Origin: Albugo candida
Taxonomy: Eukaryota; Oomycota; Peronosporomycetes; Albuginales
DNA length: 64,000 nt
NCBI GenBank assembly: GCA_040437565.1
Contig: JBDOQK010000011.1
Span: forward strand, 124,001-188,000
Reading direction: 5' to 3'
Made by a program: the position numbers and the translations under genes
Shown here: one piece after another, positions 32,632 to 44,498 of the stretch
How positions within the stretch are numbered: the first letter of the stretch is position 1
Layout: every line of letters starts with the position of its first letter
Notes under the pieces: generated by a model
What the model was told of the DNA's origin: nothing
Database searches by the model: none
What the model saw: only the letters and a program-made list of their open reading frames with translations

Positions 32632-35136
32632 CTATGCTGTAGCGGCTTTCCTATGATTGAGAATGTTGGCAGTTCCAATTGTGTCTGCCGACTTGTTCTG
32701 AAGCCCTTTGACGGACATTTTGCCTGATATTCCCGCTTCAATGCAGACGACTTTGATTTCATCACCTATTTTCAGGTGTTCTCGTATGTCTTGTGGCTGC
32801 TGGAGTGGGAGCTCGCTGATGTGAATAAAGGCACGATGTTTGACAGGACTCGTCGACTCTAGAGACGCACCGAAATCCATAAGGTCTGTCACTTTCATCG
32901 CGTACGTGCTGCCAATCTTGAAAAATGTGCCATCAGTGAATTCCACAATCAAGTTTTTTGCATTTTCGACAAGATCTGGCGGACCGGTTACACGGATCAT
33001 TCCATCATTACGATCAATGGAAATAGTACAACCGGTTGATTTCTCCATACTTCGGATATTGGCCCCGGCTTTGCCGATCAAAAATCGGATACTGGTAGTA
33101 GGAACCTTGAACACTTCCATTATATTGGCCTCACCGGTCTGTGATGCGCCATTTTTAAGTGTGTGACGAGGTTTCGCCAATGTTCGCTCCATAGACTCCA
33201 ATATTTGGTGTCGAGCCTCTCGCGCTACCTCAATGCTTTCAAAAAGAACACTGAGGGGAACACCAGGTATCTTCACATCAAGCTGAATCGCAGTGATTCC
33301 TCTTCGAGTACCAGCGACTTTGAAATCCATGTCTCCATAATGGTCTTCCAGGCCTAAAATATCAGTTATAAGACGATATTTTCCAAATTTGGATGAAGAT
33401 TCTCGGGCTTCTGTCACAAGCCCCACTGATATTCCGGCGATAGGCGCTTCAATTGGAACACCTGCATCAAGTAAAGCTAATGAGACGCCACAGATAGTTG
33501 CCATGGACGAAGATCCATCAGAGCCAGTGATTTCGGATGTCATCCGAATAGTATATGGAAATTCTGTAGTGGATGGTAAAATCGGAAGAATTGCTTTCTC
33601 TGCAAGTGCTCCATGTCCAATCATTCGTCGATTGATGCCACCTAAGCGTCCCGTTTCATTCACACAATATGGTGGAAACTCATAATGCAGCATGGCGTGC
33701 TTGTACTCGCTCTCATCTGACGGGTCAATTGTGGCGGAACGAAGTCTCAGTCCTTTATCGAGTGATCCGAGAGTCACTGAACACAGCGCTTGTGTGTCTC
33801 CTCTGCTAAACGCTGCTGATCCGTGGGCCATAGGCAGAACACTAGTTCGCGCATCGATCTCTCGAATATGTGCTAGCTGACGACCATCAAATCGACGTTG
33901 ATGCATAATCTGGTCGCGTAGAGCGAGTCGAAATGTATCGTGTGCGACAATCGTAAAAACTTGGTCCTCATACTGGCGATCCTTGAATCGATCACGAAGC
34001 ATGCTGATGATTTTACCAAATATGTGTTTCTCAGCGTTTTGCCTTGCTTTCTTAGTATTTTCGGTATTCTGCATAGCTTGTACTGCATCTTGTAGTCCTA
34101 TTTTCTCAGCTTGATCCTTAAGAGCTTTATCGATCGTAAGCGAGTCGTATTGCCGCTTTTCCTTGCCGTGTAACTTAATTAACTCTCTCTGTGCTTTGAT
34201 AATGTCTGAGATCCCATCGTGTGCAAACCGAAGTGCTTCTGATAAACGCTCTTCATCAATTTGATCACCTTCAGCTTCAATCATGATTGTGCGATTTTGA
34301 TTACCCGCATACAGAATGTTGAGACTTGCCGCTTCTTTCTGAGCTTCCGTCGGATTGAGAACTAATTGTCCATCGACTTGAACCACACGAACACATCCAA
34401 CGGGACCATCCCACGGAATATCAGATGTTGCTAACGCAGCTGATGTGCTGTTAATTGCCAGCACCAATGGATCATTATCAGGGTCATAAGAGTGAACAGT
34501 AGCGATAATTTGTGTCTCATCAAAAAAGTCTTTAGGGAATAAGGGACGAATAACACGATCAATGACTCGAGATTGGAGTATCTCTTCATCGGATCCCGAA
34601 AATTCTTTTCGCCTGGCTGTGTCTGGGATAATACCGCTAGCATAATACTTTACACGATAATCGACCATCAAAGGTAAGAAATCTTTTCCTTTTTTTCTTC
34701 CATTCTGACTGACAGCGGTTGTGAGGATCATAGACTTTCCACATGTTGCCATTACACCTCCATCTGCAAGTCGTGCGAATTCTCCGATCGAATAAGTCGG
34801 TTTATCTAAGCTTCCTACCATCTTCAGTGGTGGGAGTTCCTCCGTTACGATACTATTGGAAGAAGCATCTGCATCGGATTCCAATTTATCGACAGTTTTC
34901 TTTGCAGGTGAATCGAACAAACGAAAGCTTAAAACTTGCTGAATCATTTTTTTCAGGTCAAAAAATGAGCGCTGCTGTTGTCGTGCGTACACATATTTAA
35001 ATGAATTCTGATGTACGAGCGTTTGCGCTAGAAGTATAGGTGAATGTACTGCAAGCTCTGTGTGTCTAGATCTCACCAAGTGCCTTGATATTCTTGATCG
35101 CGCTGACCACATGCGCTTAACGGATGGACAGTCCAA
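32632..35136 (-). CDS. PNPT1: Polyribonucleotide nucleotidyltransferase (PNPase), mitochondrial
   Basis: Intronless 834-residue phosphorolytic 3'-5' exoribonuclease for RNA turnover. The N-terminus (about residues 1-45) is rich in Arg, Ser and hydrophobics without acidic runs, as in a mitochondrial presequence. Two RNase PH domains (about 100-240 and 415-640) flank an all-helical linker. The second carries GGINRRMIGHGALAEKA and the catalytic-site EITGSDGSSSMAT with DVK further on. A KH domain (FLIGKAGANIRSMEKSTG, about 690) and an S1 domain (about 745-810, HRAFIHISELP) follow. Length and order match bacterial and organellar PNPase. Divergent from the SR-factor gene with 61 bases between starts. 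Confidence 0.95.
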   Translation of the reverse strand: MDCPSVKRMWSARSRISRHLVRSRHTELAVHSPILLAQTLVHQNSFKYVYARQQQRSFFDLKKMIQQVLSFRLFDSPAKKTVDKLESDADASSNSIVTEELPPLKMVGSLDKPTYSIGEFARLADGGVMATCGKSMILTTAVSQNGRKKGKDFLPLMVDYRVKYYASGIIPDTARRKEFSGSDEEILQSRVIDRVIRPLFPKDFFDETQIIATVHSYDPDNDPLVLAINSTSAALATSDIPWDGPVGCVRVVQVDGQLVLNPTEAQKEAASLNILYAGNQNRTIMIEAEGDQIDEERLSEALRFAHDGISDIIKAQRELIKLHGKEKRQYDSLTIDKALKDQAEKIGLQDAVQAMQNTENTKKARQNAEKHIFGKIISMLRDRFKDRQYEDQVFTIVAHDTFRLALRDQIMHQRRFDGRQLAHIREIDARTSVLPMAHGSAAFSRGDTQALCSVTLGSLDKGLRLRSATIDPSDESEYKHAMLHYEFPPYCVNETGRLGGINRRMIGHGALAEKAILPILPSTTEFPYTIRMTSEITGSDGSSSMATICGVSLALLDAGVPIEAPIAGISVGLVTEARESSSKFGKYRLITDILGLEDHYGDMDFKVAGTRRGITAIQLDVKIPGVPLSVLFESIEVAREARHQILESMERTLAKPRHTLKNGASQTGEANIMEVFKVPTTSIRFLIGKAGANIRSMEKSTGCTISIDRNDGMIRVTGPPDLVENAKNLIVEFTDGTFFKIGSTYAMKVTDLMDFGASLESTSPVKHRAFIHISELPLQQPQDIREHLKIGDEIKVVCIEAGISGKMSVKGLQNKSADTIGTANILNHRKAATA

Positions 35137-35197
35137 TTGATTGGGTTCCAGCAGTGGTTGACGGTTCGCGATAGGAACCGGTCCAAATCAAAGCGAA
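35137..35197. promoter_or_regulatory. Putative bidirectional promoter
   Basis: 61 bases separate the divergent start codons of PNPase (minus) and the SR splicing factor (plus). Both 5' UTRs and promoters must overlap or lie within the opposite coding sequence. No clear initiator motif found. Confidence 0.4.
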
Positions 35198-36030
35198 ATG
35201 GGAACCCGAGTTTATGTCGGTGGTTTGCCGCGTGACGCGACAGCACGTGAGCTAGAAGATGGCTTTTTGCGCTACGGTAAAATATGTAATGTTTGGATCG
35301 CAAGAAATCCACCTGGATTCGCATTTTTGGTTTGAGACATTCTTCATTGTTACCATTCATAATCATTTAAAATGGTTTCTCTTTAGGATTTTGAAGATCC
35401 AAGAGATGCAGACGATGCAATTCGATCGATGGATAATGCAGACTATCTTGGAGGAAGGTATGTATCTCCCGAATGCATACAATAAGAGAATGTTTCAATT
35501 GTGTGTAGAATTCGAGTCGAGTTAGCTCGTGGAAATGGACGAGGTGGCGATCGAGGTGACAGTGGTGGTCGTGGTAGGGATCGATTTAATGATCGAACAG
35601 ATCGTTTTGGACGAGATCAGCGTGGACGTAAGCATGTATGCGACTCGAAGTACGGTTGTGATAGTATCTATTTTTACAGGCCGCAACAACGCACGAGGCG
35701 AATTCAAAGTAATTGTATCTGATCTGCCAGAAGGAGCAGATTGGCGTCAAGTCAAAGACTTTTTACGTACTGGAGGCGAAGTAACATTCTGCAATCTGGA
35801 AAATAGCGATACTGCGTAAATCATCTACCTCCGCAATATCGATCCCGAGACTCACACATCGTTCACGCAGAGTGGCTGAATTTCGGACTCGAGAAGATAT
35901 GGAACAGGCAATAAAAAAGTTGGATGACACGGAATTCCAGGGTAATTATGTTCGTATAACAGCTGCAGAGAAGAGTAGCGACAGGAGATCGGCATCTCCA
36001 CAGGCGACCGGTCCGCGATCGAGTTGGTGA
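35198..36030 (+). CDS. SRSF1/SF2-like splicing factor with two RRMs
   Basis: Five exons with introns at about 35332-35385, 35458-35509, 35626-35680 and 35818-35872. The first RRM begins MGTRVYVGGLPRD (RNP2) and continues PPGFAFL-DFEDPRDADDAI (RNP1). A Gly/Arg-rich linker follows (GNGRGGDRGDSGGRGRDR). The second, pseudo-RRM contains ADWRQVKDFLRTGGEV, equivalent to the SWQDLKD hallmark of SRSF1. It ends with a short Ser/Arg-poor tail (SSDRRSASP), much shorter than the RS domain of animal SRSF1. Expected to bind exonic enhancers and define splice sites in the nucleus. Stop TGA at 36028-36030. Confidence 0.85.
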
Positions 36031-36108
36031 TACAAAGATTTTAAAAGAATTACTAAAATAAACTTGCGCTCATCGGGTTTATGTTTCTCATTGGACAAAA
36101 TCAGCTCC

Positions 36109-37420
36109 ATGCCAATGGNNNNNNNNNNNNNNNNNNNNNNNNNNNNNNNNNNNNNNNNNNNNNNNNNNNNNNNNNNNNNNNNNNNNNNNNNNNNNNNNNN
36201 NNNNNNNNNNNNNNNNNNCCAATGGAACGCTTCCAATCGCAAGAATGTCTGATTTGTTTGAATGAGCTACAAACAAATTTGGCTACGATTCAATGTGGTC
36301 ATGTGTTCCACTTAATTTGTATAAAAGAGGCTTTAAAGTATAAGGAGCAGTGTCCAATATGTCGTAAAAGCGCGAGTAGAAGCTTCATTACGCCATTATA
36401 TTTCAATCTATTTGAAGCTTCCGCACATGTCATCAATGTCGTCGACGGCGAAAGTAATGCTGCAGTCGCTATGGCGGATAGTGCAAACGGTCTGTGAATC
36501 ATTCTTTTGCTCATACTTGAAAGTAGTGTATTGACTGTAGTAATGAAAAGTTCAAAGCTTGACAGCTCGAATGCACTGGCAAAAGGATCAAATGCACGCT
36601 CAATCGCACAAAATCAAGCGACTACGTGATCATTTAAAGATTCTATCAGCTGAAAAGAAATGTTGGGATGAAAAATACGATGAAATTGCGCTGATAAGAA
36701 CAGATTTGATGAACAAAGTTACGAGATATCGCCTGGAAGTTGACCGACAAGCAAATTTGATACAAAGACTTTCGATCAACAAAGCTGTTGCTGAATTTTT
36801 GAGTACAGAAGACCCTATTGTTTTAGAAAGAGAATTGATCGATCCAGGAAATCGCATTTTGGCTCTAAAAAAAGCGTGTACGAAACAAGTCGCTCGAGAG
36901 ATTTAGAATTACAAATTACTTGTGTGATTCCTTAGGTCAATATCGCACTAAACAGTATCACGACGCTGTCAAGGAGAAGAATTCTCTCAAAAGTGCATTA
37001 GAGAAGATGGAACAGCACATACAAAGTCACCACTGTAACATATCTGATGTGAAGAAAAGGAGAATTTCCAAGTCAGTGAGGTCAACGCTTGATGAAAAGA
37101 AGCGAAAATTGATCATTAATATGGAGGAGTATGACAACAATCTTCTCCCTCTGGATGCAGAGCTATCTCATGTCGATACGCGCCCGTATAGCAATCGCTC
37201 GTCTTTTTTTCCAGCCAAACGAAATGGTGGCATTTGTAACACATTCAGTTCATTCACTTCGACCAATACGCTGGGACTAGATCGATTGCATCTTTCTCTG
37301 AACAATAAAGAACACAAGCGAAAAGCAAAGGAAGGAGGGAAGATCACAGATTTTCTGATCTCCAACATGATGTCAAGCCCACAGCACAATGGCCATAAGA
37401 AGGCAAGAAGAGGTGCGTAA
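36109..37420 (+). CDS. RING-finger/coiled-coil E3 ligase, TRAIP-like
   Basis: The start ATG is at 36109, followed by MERFQSQECLICLNEL after closing a gap whose flanks share seven bases. RING-H2 pattern: CLIC, QCGHVFHLIC, CPICRK. The RING is joined by an intron (about 36492-36561) to a coiled-coil block (36562-36879) and by another (about 36880-36934) to the last exon ending at 37420. RING followed by coiled coil and a C-terminal PIP-like motif (GGKITDFLIS, near 37336) is the layout of TRAIP, the ubiquitin ligase that acts on replisomes at DNA crosslinks and in mitosis. The PIP box lacks the canonical Gln and the second aromatic, so PCNA binding is uncertain. Family assignment is from architecture. 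Confidence 0.6.
36119..36218. other. 100-N gap with seven-base overlap
   Basis: CCAATGG ends the left side and begins the right side. Merging the two gives an uninterrupted RING-gene start. Confidence 0.7.
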
Positions 37421-37491
37421 ATCGAACAGAAGTGGCTTAGTCTTACTTTTCATTCCAAGTTTTGTAAAAAATATCAGTCTCGGGGCTGTAT

Positions 37492-40400
37492 TTACTCCAC
37501 TACTTCTGCTGAGGAAGACACTGCGATTGTACATTCCTCTAATTCTTGTGGGGCACATCTGATTTCGATTGCACGCACGGGTGAAGTCAAGCCGAGCGCT
37601 AGCTTGGCTTCATACTTTGATCCAAATACATCGACAGTTGTGTTCGGAATCACCATTTTATATCTGTCGTTTACACGCACACTGATGAAAAAGTAGGCGG
37701 CCAACATGGCCGATATGTGCCAGAAACTATGCACCTATACAAAGGCGTAATTATATCACGCACTAGAAGCATCAAACAATACGCACTATCCAGTAATTGT
37801 GAGCAGACGAAACAAAAAGACAAATTATTGCCGTCGTCCAAGTCATAACGCCAAAGATACCGCTCCGAAAATTGAAATTATTGCTTCCAAATACAAAGCT
37901 TTTCAAAGCGCTACACAGTGTGTTTCAAGTAAATCAGTAAGAAGAAGACGATATACATACACAATTCTGGTCCTCTTCATTCTCCGGAAGCCGAGGATCA
38001 ACTAGCAAGAAGCCTCAATTATAACATCTCTGGGGCTCAACACTTACATAATAAGTCAGCGTCAGGGTGAATTGCACAATTGAAATCAATGCGATCATGA
38101 TCCAATTCCCTGCTGAAGTGGGATCATGCACAGCGATTACAATGCTGGAGATGAAAATCGCCACATGCATCCCTCCCTACAAATATAAAGTGTCGGCGTC
38201 CGACTTATTGATATCAATGCTACTTACTTTGGCTTGCTTTCGTGCTCCAGATAAATGTACGAATAACAACATGATCGAATTGAAAGAGAATGCAAAATCC
38301 ATGGCCTTTCAGAAGTTGTAAGCACATTCAAAATGTATATCTGCTAACAACTCATCCACTTGCCTGGAGAAACTTGTACTCAAAGATACATAGCCATTCG
38401 ACGTCACACGCATGATAGATAGCGGAGACCAAACCAGTCATTGTGAAAAACACACATTCCGCTGCGCAGGTAGAACAAGCAGGCCGTCATGTTTCATTGA
38501 GGATAAAAGCTGGTAAGGGCTTACTGTATAATTTACGCTTCCAACACCGAACACAGACCGGGATGATTGCGAGGTTGGAAAGAATCAAAAAAAGCATCCG
38601 ATGTGTTCGGGCGCTCGACTTCATGGTGAGATCGCCGCATTGTTCTCCACCATATCCATAATGGCAAGAGCACATTCCGTAGTGAAGGCTGGAGTACGTT
38701 TCAGCCATACTGCACTCTCCATGCGTGCTACAAGCTCTTGAATCAGGACATATAGCCGTCCATAATCTTAAATCGATACTCCAAGCTGTTGTCACGCTTT
38801 CGTTTGAAGAGTTTGGTTTCAAGCTATTTGCCACGATAAGGAAATACCACGTTCCAATTTCTGGATATGGAAATGGACCCCACTGAAATTGCTGTAGCTT
38901 CCATTCCCATCCACTTTGTGTTTGGTCGGACATGGATGAATTAGAGGCATTCGATTGAGCGTAGTAAAAGTCGAACAGGGTCGGCGCGGGATAGGCTCCA
39001 ACTCGAGCGTAGATTGAAAAGTTTTGGATATTTGCAGTCAAAAATATGCCTAGAAACATATCGGTGCCTGCGTAACGAGGAGGAAGCTCAACTTGATAGC
39101 CCTGTATGAAAATGTTAGTCTACCTAGAAATAGAGACATTAGAGCGTGCACGTACGATCACTGGGTAGCCAACTCGTCGAGCCACCAGATTTGTATTTGT
39201 GATAGCACTTGGCCCTGAGAAGGTTGCATCCAGAAGATTCTTGCCTTTGAAAGGATTTGTACGCTTCTCACTCAGCTTTGTGAATGCGACGCTGCAGAGA
39301 TTGATACTTCGTGTCTGATTATTGACTCGTATGACTGTTCCATCACTTTTCGAACATGAACGCTAGTCGTATAATTTGTGAGCGACTCGGCACGGCAGAT
39401 GAATGTATACGTACTCCGTACGATGCAATCAGATGAAACACATCTCCAGTAGCATTAACACAAGAGGAATTCGCGCTAGGCTCGCCCTCCAAGTACACAA
39501 TCCAGCGCCTTCACATTATTTAGCTGCTTACATTCAACTTTTCCCAGTGTACTTACCCTGTATGCGGCGCTACGACCTGCAAATTCATGCTTCGATTGTC
39601 ACCATTATGTGCCGCGAGCTGAGGAAGACTGCGATTGCTGATTATTAGCCCTTCGGGAACGTCTTCTCCGTTGGCGACAAGTGGCGCGATTACCAATTTC
39701 AGTGCATTTGGTGAGGATGTTACCACCTACAGCCACGTGACTTATGCTTGAGAATTCTCACCCAATTTTGTTACAGACCCAGACTTCGAGAAACCAAGTT
39801 GGATCACTGATATCAAGGCTATAAATGGCGACCGAGTCCTCCGTGTCAAAGCACCTGAAGTCGGACGAGACCGGCAGAAAACTTGTGGACTGTAAAGACG
39901 TATGTGGCATCCTGATTTTCTCCACGAATGTATCGCATGCCACGCCTTCCAACATAAATGACAGTAAGCGTGAATCTGATGTTCCTCACGTCCACGTACC
40001 CGTGAATAAAGTGTCCAAGCAAGCGGTATAGGTCATTGTGACGTAAAATGATAAGAATGTTGTTTTCCCCACAAAAGTGGTGATGGAACTAAACAAAGAT
40101 CCTCCATGAAGTGCTGCATAATAATGTCCAAGCTAGCATCAATTTGAGAGGAATGAGGCGGATCGAGTGCACAAATAACATCTACCCGCAAATTCTCAAC
40201 CACCATTGCGGAGGAATTTGCTGATTTATTCACGTGTATTATTTGATCATAATTTTCGTTAGAAGGGAAGGAGCCATATTTGAGCACCAAGCTCGGGGGT
40301 GGATTCTCATATAGTTTCCCACGGCTGATGGAAAGGACTGCCTTGACCACACCCGTCTTCACTAATAAAGAAGATTTTAGCGAGATCGATAGTTCACATT

Positions 40401-41595
40401 TTCTAATGAACTCACCTTCAAAATCAAAGTACTCGACTCCGTCAGGACGAATTCGACCATACTGCAAAAGAAAANNNNNNNNNNNNNNNNNNNNNNNNNN
40501 NNNNNNNNNNNNNNNNNNNNNNNNNNNNNNNNNNNNNNNNNNNNNNNNNNNNNNNNNNNNNNNNNNNNNNNNNNTTATTAGCCCTTCGGGAACGTCTTCT
40601 CCGTTGGCGACAAGTGGCGCGATTACCAATTTCAGTGCATTTGGTGAGGATGTTACCACCTACAGCCACGTGACTTATGCTTGAGAATTCTCACCCAATT
40701 TTGTTACAGACCCAGACTTCGAGAAACCAAGTTGGATCACTGATATCAAGGCTATAAATGGCGACCGAGTCCTCCGTGTCAAAGCACCTGAAGTCGGACG
40801 AGACCGGCAGAAAACTTGTGGACTGTAAAGACGTATGTGGCATCCTGATTTTCTCCACGAATGTATCGCATGCCACGCCTTCCAACATAAATGACAGTAA
40901 GCGTGAATCTGATGTTCCTCACGTCCACGTACCCGTGAATAAAGTGTCCAAGCAAGCGGTATAGGTCATTGTGACGTAAAATGATAAGAATGTTGTTTTC
41001 CCCACAAAAGTGGTGATGGAACTAAACAAAGATCCTCCATGAAGTGCTGCATAATAATGTCCAAGCTAGCATCAATTTGAGAGGAATGAGGCGGATCGAG
41101 TGCACAAATAACATCTACCCGCAAATTCTCAACCACCATTGCGGAGGAATTTGCTGATTTATTCACGTGTATTATTTGATCATAATTTTCGTTAGAAGGG
41201 AAGGAGCCATATTTGAGCACCAAGCTCGGGGGTGGATTCTCATATAGTTTCCCACGGCTGATGGAAAGGACTGCCTTGACCACACCCGTCTTCACTAATA
41301 AAGAAGATTTTAGCGAGATCGATAGTTCACATTTTCTAATGAACTCACCTTCAAAATCAAAGTACTCGACTCCGTCAGGACGAATTCGACCATACTGCAA
41401 AAGAAAAGTCAGGATAGTCTCCATGAGAGTTTGCCTAATTTTGACCGTCATCTCTTTCCAATAAGTCATGGCTCCACGTTGGGAATCTGAGACTTTGGCT
41501 AGTACCAAGCAGCAGAGCATAAACGCCAGTGCTTTGGGTCGGCATGTTGAATGGATGGACTGAATCGATCGCATCGAAGACAATTTAAATTCCAT
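37492..41595 (-). CDS. PGAP6/TMEM8-like GPI-processing membrane protein
   Basis: Starts at 41595 with a signal-peptide-like segment (ALAFMLCCLVLAKVSDS). It continues through several exons encoding a beta-rich ectodomain, an EGF-like Cys module (CSTHGECSM...CSCHYGYGGEQCG, near 38640-38740) and about seven membrane helices. CREST-superfamily hydrolase residues are visible: TGLVSAIYHACD (Ser, His, Asp; near 38415), AMDFAFSFNS (Asp; near 38300) and HSFWHI (His; near 37720). This order matches TMEM8/PGAP6, a GPI-specific phospholipase A2 that releases GPI-anchored proteins. Introns are 40-70 bases. A gap with an 833-base duplication doubles part of the ectodomain. Stop at 37492. Confidence 0.8.
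40475..40574. other. 100-N gap with 833-base duplicated flanks
   Basis: 39642-40474 is repeated at 40575-41407, apparently without differences. This is the largest overlap in the window and certainly one locus. Confidence 0.95.
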
Positions 41596-41863
41596 CGGAT
41601 TAATCCAAGAGCCACATTGATACCGAGAAAAAGTATTTCATCGAATGTCTCATCGAGCCAACCACTCGACGAAGGAACAGTAGCCAGAATTCGCTGAATG
41701 AATCTTTGATCTAAGATACATTGAGTCTGTCAGGTAGACAAGACTTTGGTGATTTAATGGAGTACTGTCAGGAATAAGGACGAAAAGAGGAATTGACTAT
41801 CGCAAACGAACATAATAATCGTCGATAAAGATTAGACACAAGGCCTAGTACAAGCAAAATATA

Positions 41864-43112
41864 ATGCCCAAGCGCGACTTAGTCCGTCGTCAAGTGCGCA
41901 TTCTAGAAGTACTTTGCATGCTTCGTGCTTATCAATGAGGCTGTAATTCGTAAAAAGTAGAGACGTCCAGCCGGAATTACATTCTCGCCATTTTTTGACT
42001 GCATCAAGCTTACACAGAATGGNNNNNNNNNNNNNNNNNNNNNNNNNNNNNNNNNNNNNNNNNNNNNNNNNNNNNNNNNNNNNNNNNNNNNNNNNNNNNN
42101 NNNNNNNNNNNNNNNNNNNNNNGAATCAGAGGCATTTCTACGTGATCTAGAAGAATTGGACAATCTCTGTGACCGTGAAACGATGGAGTTTGCCATTCTT
42201 TACGCCATCAACGAGCCATCTAGAGGAGGCTGTGATCACGTACGCATCTTGACCCATCAAGACACATCCGCAGGAATTATATCATCAGACTATCTGTCAT
42301 TCCTCAATTCTATGGGCCATCGCGTAAATTTGAATCAACATATTGGGTTTACGGGCACATTGGACAAACAAAACCTAAGTGGAGAGATTCTGTACTACAC
42401 TCGTTATGATTTAGAGATATGCTGTTTTGTGCCGACATTGTCACTCTGTCCTCAAAATTCGGCCAAAGAAGCTCCTCAGCCACAGTTGCTCTCACTGGAG
42501 CCACTTCTTTGCCACATGAACGTGCTCATCATCTGGAACGAATGTCAACAAAAGTATCGCCCAGGAACAGCACTTTGGGAAAGCACGTATCGCTTACCTT
42601 GTCCATTATCGAGCATGATACTACTCATTGAACCACTTGAAAATGATCTGTACTGCGTTCAAGTCTGCCAAAGCTCATTCGATACAACTTTGTTTGGCCA
42701 TAGAGATGCTGTTTCGAGTGAAAATGAAAAGTATCTGGATGAGTGCGAGTTATTTTGTGCACGTGTATTGGGTCCGCTTCAAGATGGTATGGTCGTCAAC
42801 GGGTCTTGGCTTGCTCCTCTAATACGCGCGACAGCCATCAATGCAACTCGTATATCGAGAGGATACCAGAGGTATCAATTTAGTCGCGGCGTAAAGGGTG
42901 CCGGCGTCGCGTTGGGTATTCTGCCGAATGATTCCAATAAGACGACACAAAATGGTCAAAAGCTTCTGAGTGGATATGAGATGAAGAGAGAGTGTGTATT
43001 GGCATCACTCATCGAAAAGCATATGTACGCCAAACTACCAGGAGAATTTTATGGCAGTCTTTTCACAGACGTCAGAAACGGCCACGCTTTCGAGAATCAG
43101 TTTGAGTCATAG
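41864..43112 (+). CDS. RapGAP-domain protein, RalGAP/tuberin-like
   Basis: The well-supported part is 42123-43112, 3' of a gap. The upstream exon is unclear; a short frame from ATG 41864 ends at 41937. Visible RapGAP features: DRETMEFAILYA, HQDTSAGIISSDYLSFLNSMG, LNQHIGFTGTLD, EILYYTRYDLE, and HMNVLIIWNE where the catalytic Asn-thumb region is expected (HIGND in relatives). Such domains activate GTP hydrolysis on Rap, Ral or Rheb. The thumb segment is one or two residues shorter than usual, so activity is uncertain. Stop TAG at 43110-43112. A decayed copy of 42538-42790 occurs at 47385-47630. Confidence 0.65.
42023..42122. other. 100-N gap without flanking duplication
   Basis: No overlap found between the flanks. 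Probably real missing sequence at the 5' side of the RapGAP gene. Confidence 0.6.
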
Positions 43113-43187
43113 AGATAGTAGGAAAAGAATATGGACGTTGATTTTGTAACTAAATCTAACTAACTGTTAGGTTGCATTTCGGTATCG

Positions 43188-43287
43188 NNNNNNNNNNNNN
43201 NNNNNNNNNNNNNNNNNNNNNNNNNNNNNNNNNNNNNNNNNNNNNNNNNNNNNNNNNNNNNNNNNNNNNNNNNNNNNNNNNNNNNNN
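43188..43287. other. 100-N gap without flanking duplication
   Basis: Between the RapGAP stop and the UTP13 start. Flanks do not match. Confidence 0.6.
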
Positions 43288-43313
43288 CGTTTGGTTGGCA
43301 AGTCTTAACGAAA

Positions 43314-44398
43314 ATGACGACATATTCCGCCAAAAGCGGGTTATCCAAATCGTGGAAGGTAGTACAATCACATGAAGGATTCTATACCGGTGGCAAGGTA
43401 TCACTTGTCCATTCTTTTGGATTGCGTGACAGCGCACATGAGCGACAACAAGAAGACCACAGTATAATCGCTTGTTTATTTCATGACGACGTCGCCATTG
43501 TGAATGCTTCTACCGGTCAGCTGATCAGAACTCTGCAGCGAGATGTACAGGTGATAACAAGAATTTGAATGCGCTCATTATTTATTGTGATGATACGCTT
43601 CTATGCAGGACGAAGAGCGAGAATCCTTGGTCGTCTTTGCTGTTCGACCATTTGAGAAGCAAGTAGCTACCTCCGGAAGGAATTTTCTGCTTCGCTTGTG
43701 GGACCTGGACACCTATACGTGTATTCGCACGATAAGAGTAAGTAGAACGATTTATTGAAGCGAAATGACCTCAAGTTATATAATCTATAGGCGCACAATA
43801 GTGCGGTGTTGGCAATGGAATTCGATCCTACGGGCACCTTGCTTGCTACTGGAGGAAGTGATCGAAGTGTTCGTGTGTTTGATATCAATCAGGCATACTG
43901 CACGCATCATTTTCAGCAACATTGTGGTATTGTGACCCTGGTGCGATTTCATCCAGACCCAAAGCGACTACATCTGTTCTCTTGCGGTGACGATAATACC
44001 GTGCGAATGTATGATCTCTTCAGCCAAACTCAAGTAGCTTGCATCAGTGAGCATATCAGCACTCCAACGTGCCTTTCATTTTCGAGTGACGGATACACCT
44101 TGTTTTCTGCTGGTCGCGATCAAATCATTCATGCTTGGGATCTTCGAAATAACGTGTCGATTCAAACGGTCGTTGCAAATGAGGGTGTGGAAGGGCTAGT
44201 AGTTTTACCCAGCGATTTCGAATGGTTAAACCGCAGAATGAAAAAAAGCGGCATTCGAAGCGATTCGAGCGCAGTAGGTTCTGTGGCGCCAATTTGCTTT
44301 GTGACTGCAGGAGCTCACGGCATGTTACGAGTTTGGAAGCAAACCAACGAGTCTTTCGAAATTGTATATGAGCAAATATCGGAAGCAAAAAATACGCA
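43314..44398 (+). pseudogene. UTP13: UTP13/TBL3 WD40 protein, N-terminal part only (truncated)
   Basis: The ATG at 43314 begins a TBL3/Utp13-type N-terminus (FYTGGKVSLV). Introns at about 43551-43606 and 43738-43791 join WD40 repeats through WVWKQ-equivalent residues at 44340. The frame runs into a gap at 44399, and beyond it lies an unrelated HAD unit rather than the remaining WD40 repeats. Residues from 43905 to 44398 are repeated at about 97.5% identity at 47636-48118, where the gene continues to its C-terminus. Utp13 is an essential small-subunit processome (U3 snoRNP) component, so an intact copy must exist. This piece is either a truncated duplicate or half of a misplaced contig. Confidence 0.75.
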
Positions 44399-44498
44399 NN
44401 NNNNNNNNNNNNNNNNNNNNNNNNNNNNNNNNNNNNNNNNNNNNNNNNNNNNNNNNNNNNNNNNNNNNNNNNNNNNNNNNNNNNNNNNNNNNNNNNNN
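44399..44498. other. 100-N gap at the UTP13 break
   Basis: Left side is UTP13 coding; right side is the leading edge of a HAD-carrying segmental unit. Flanks share no sequence. Confidence 0.7.
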
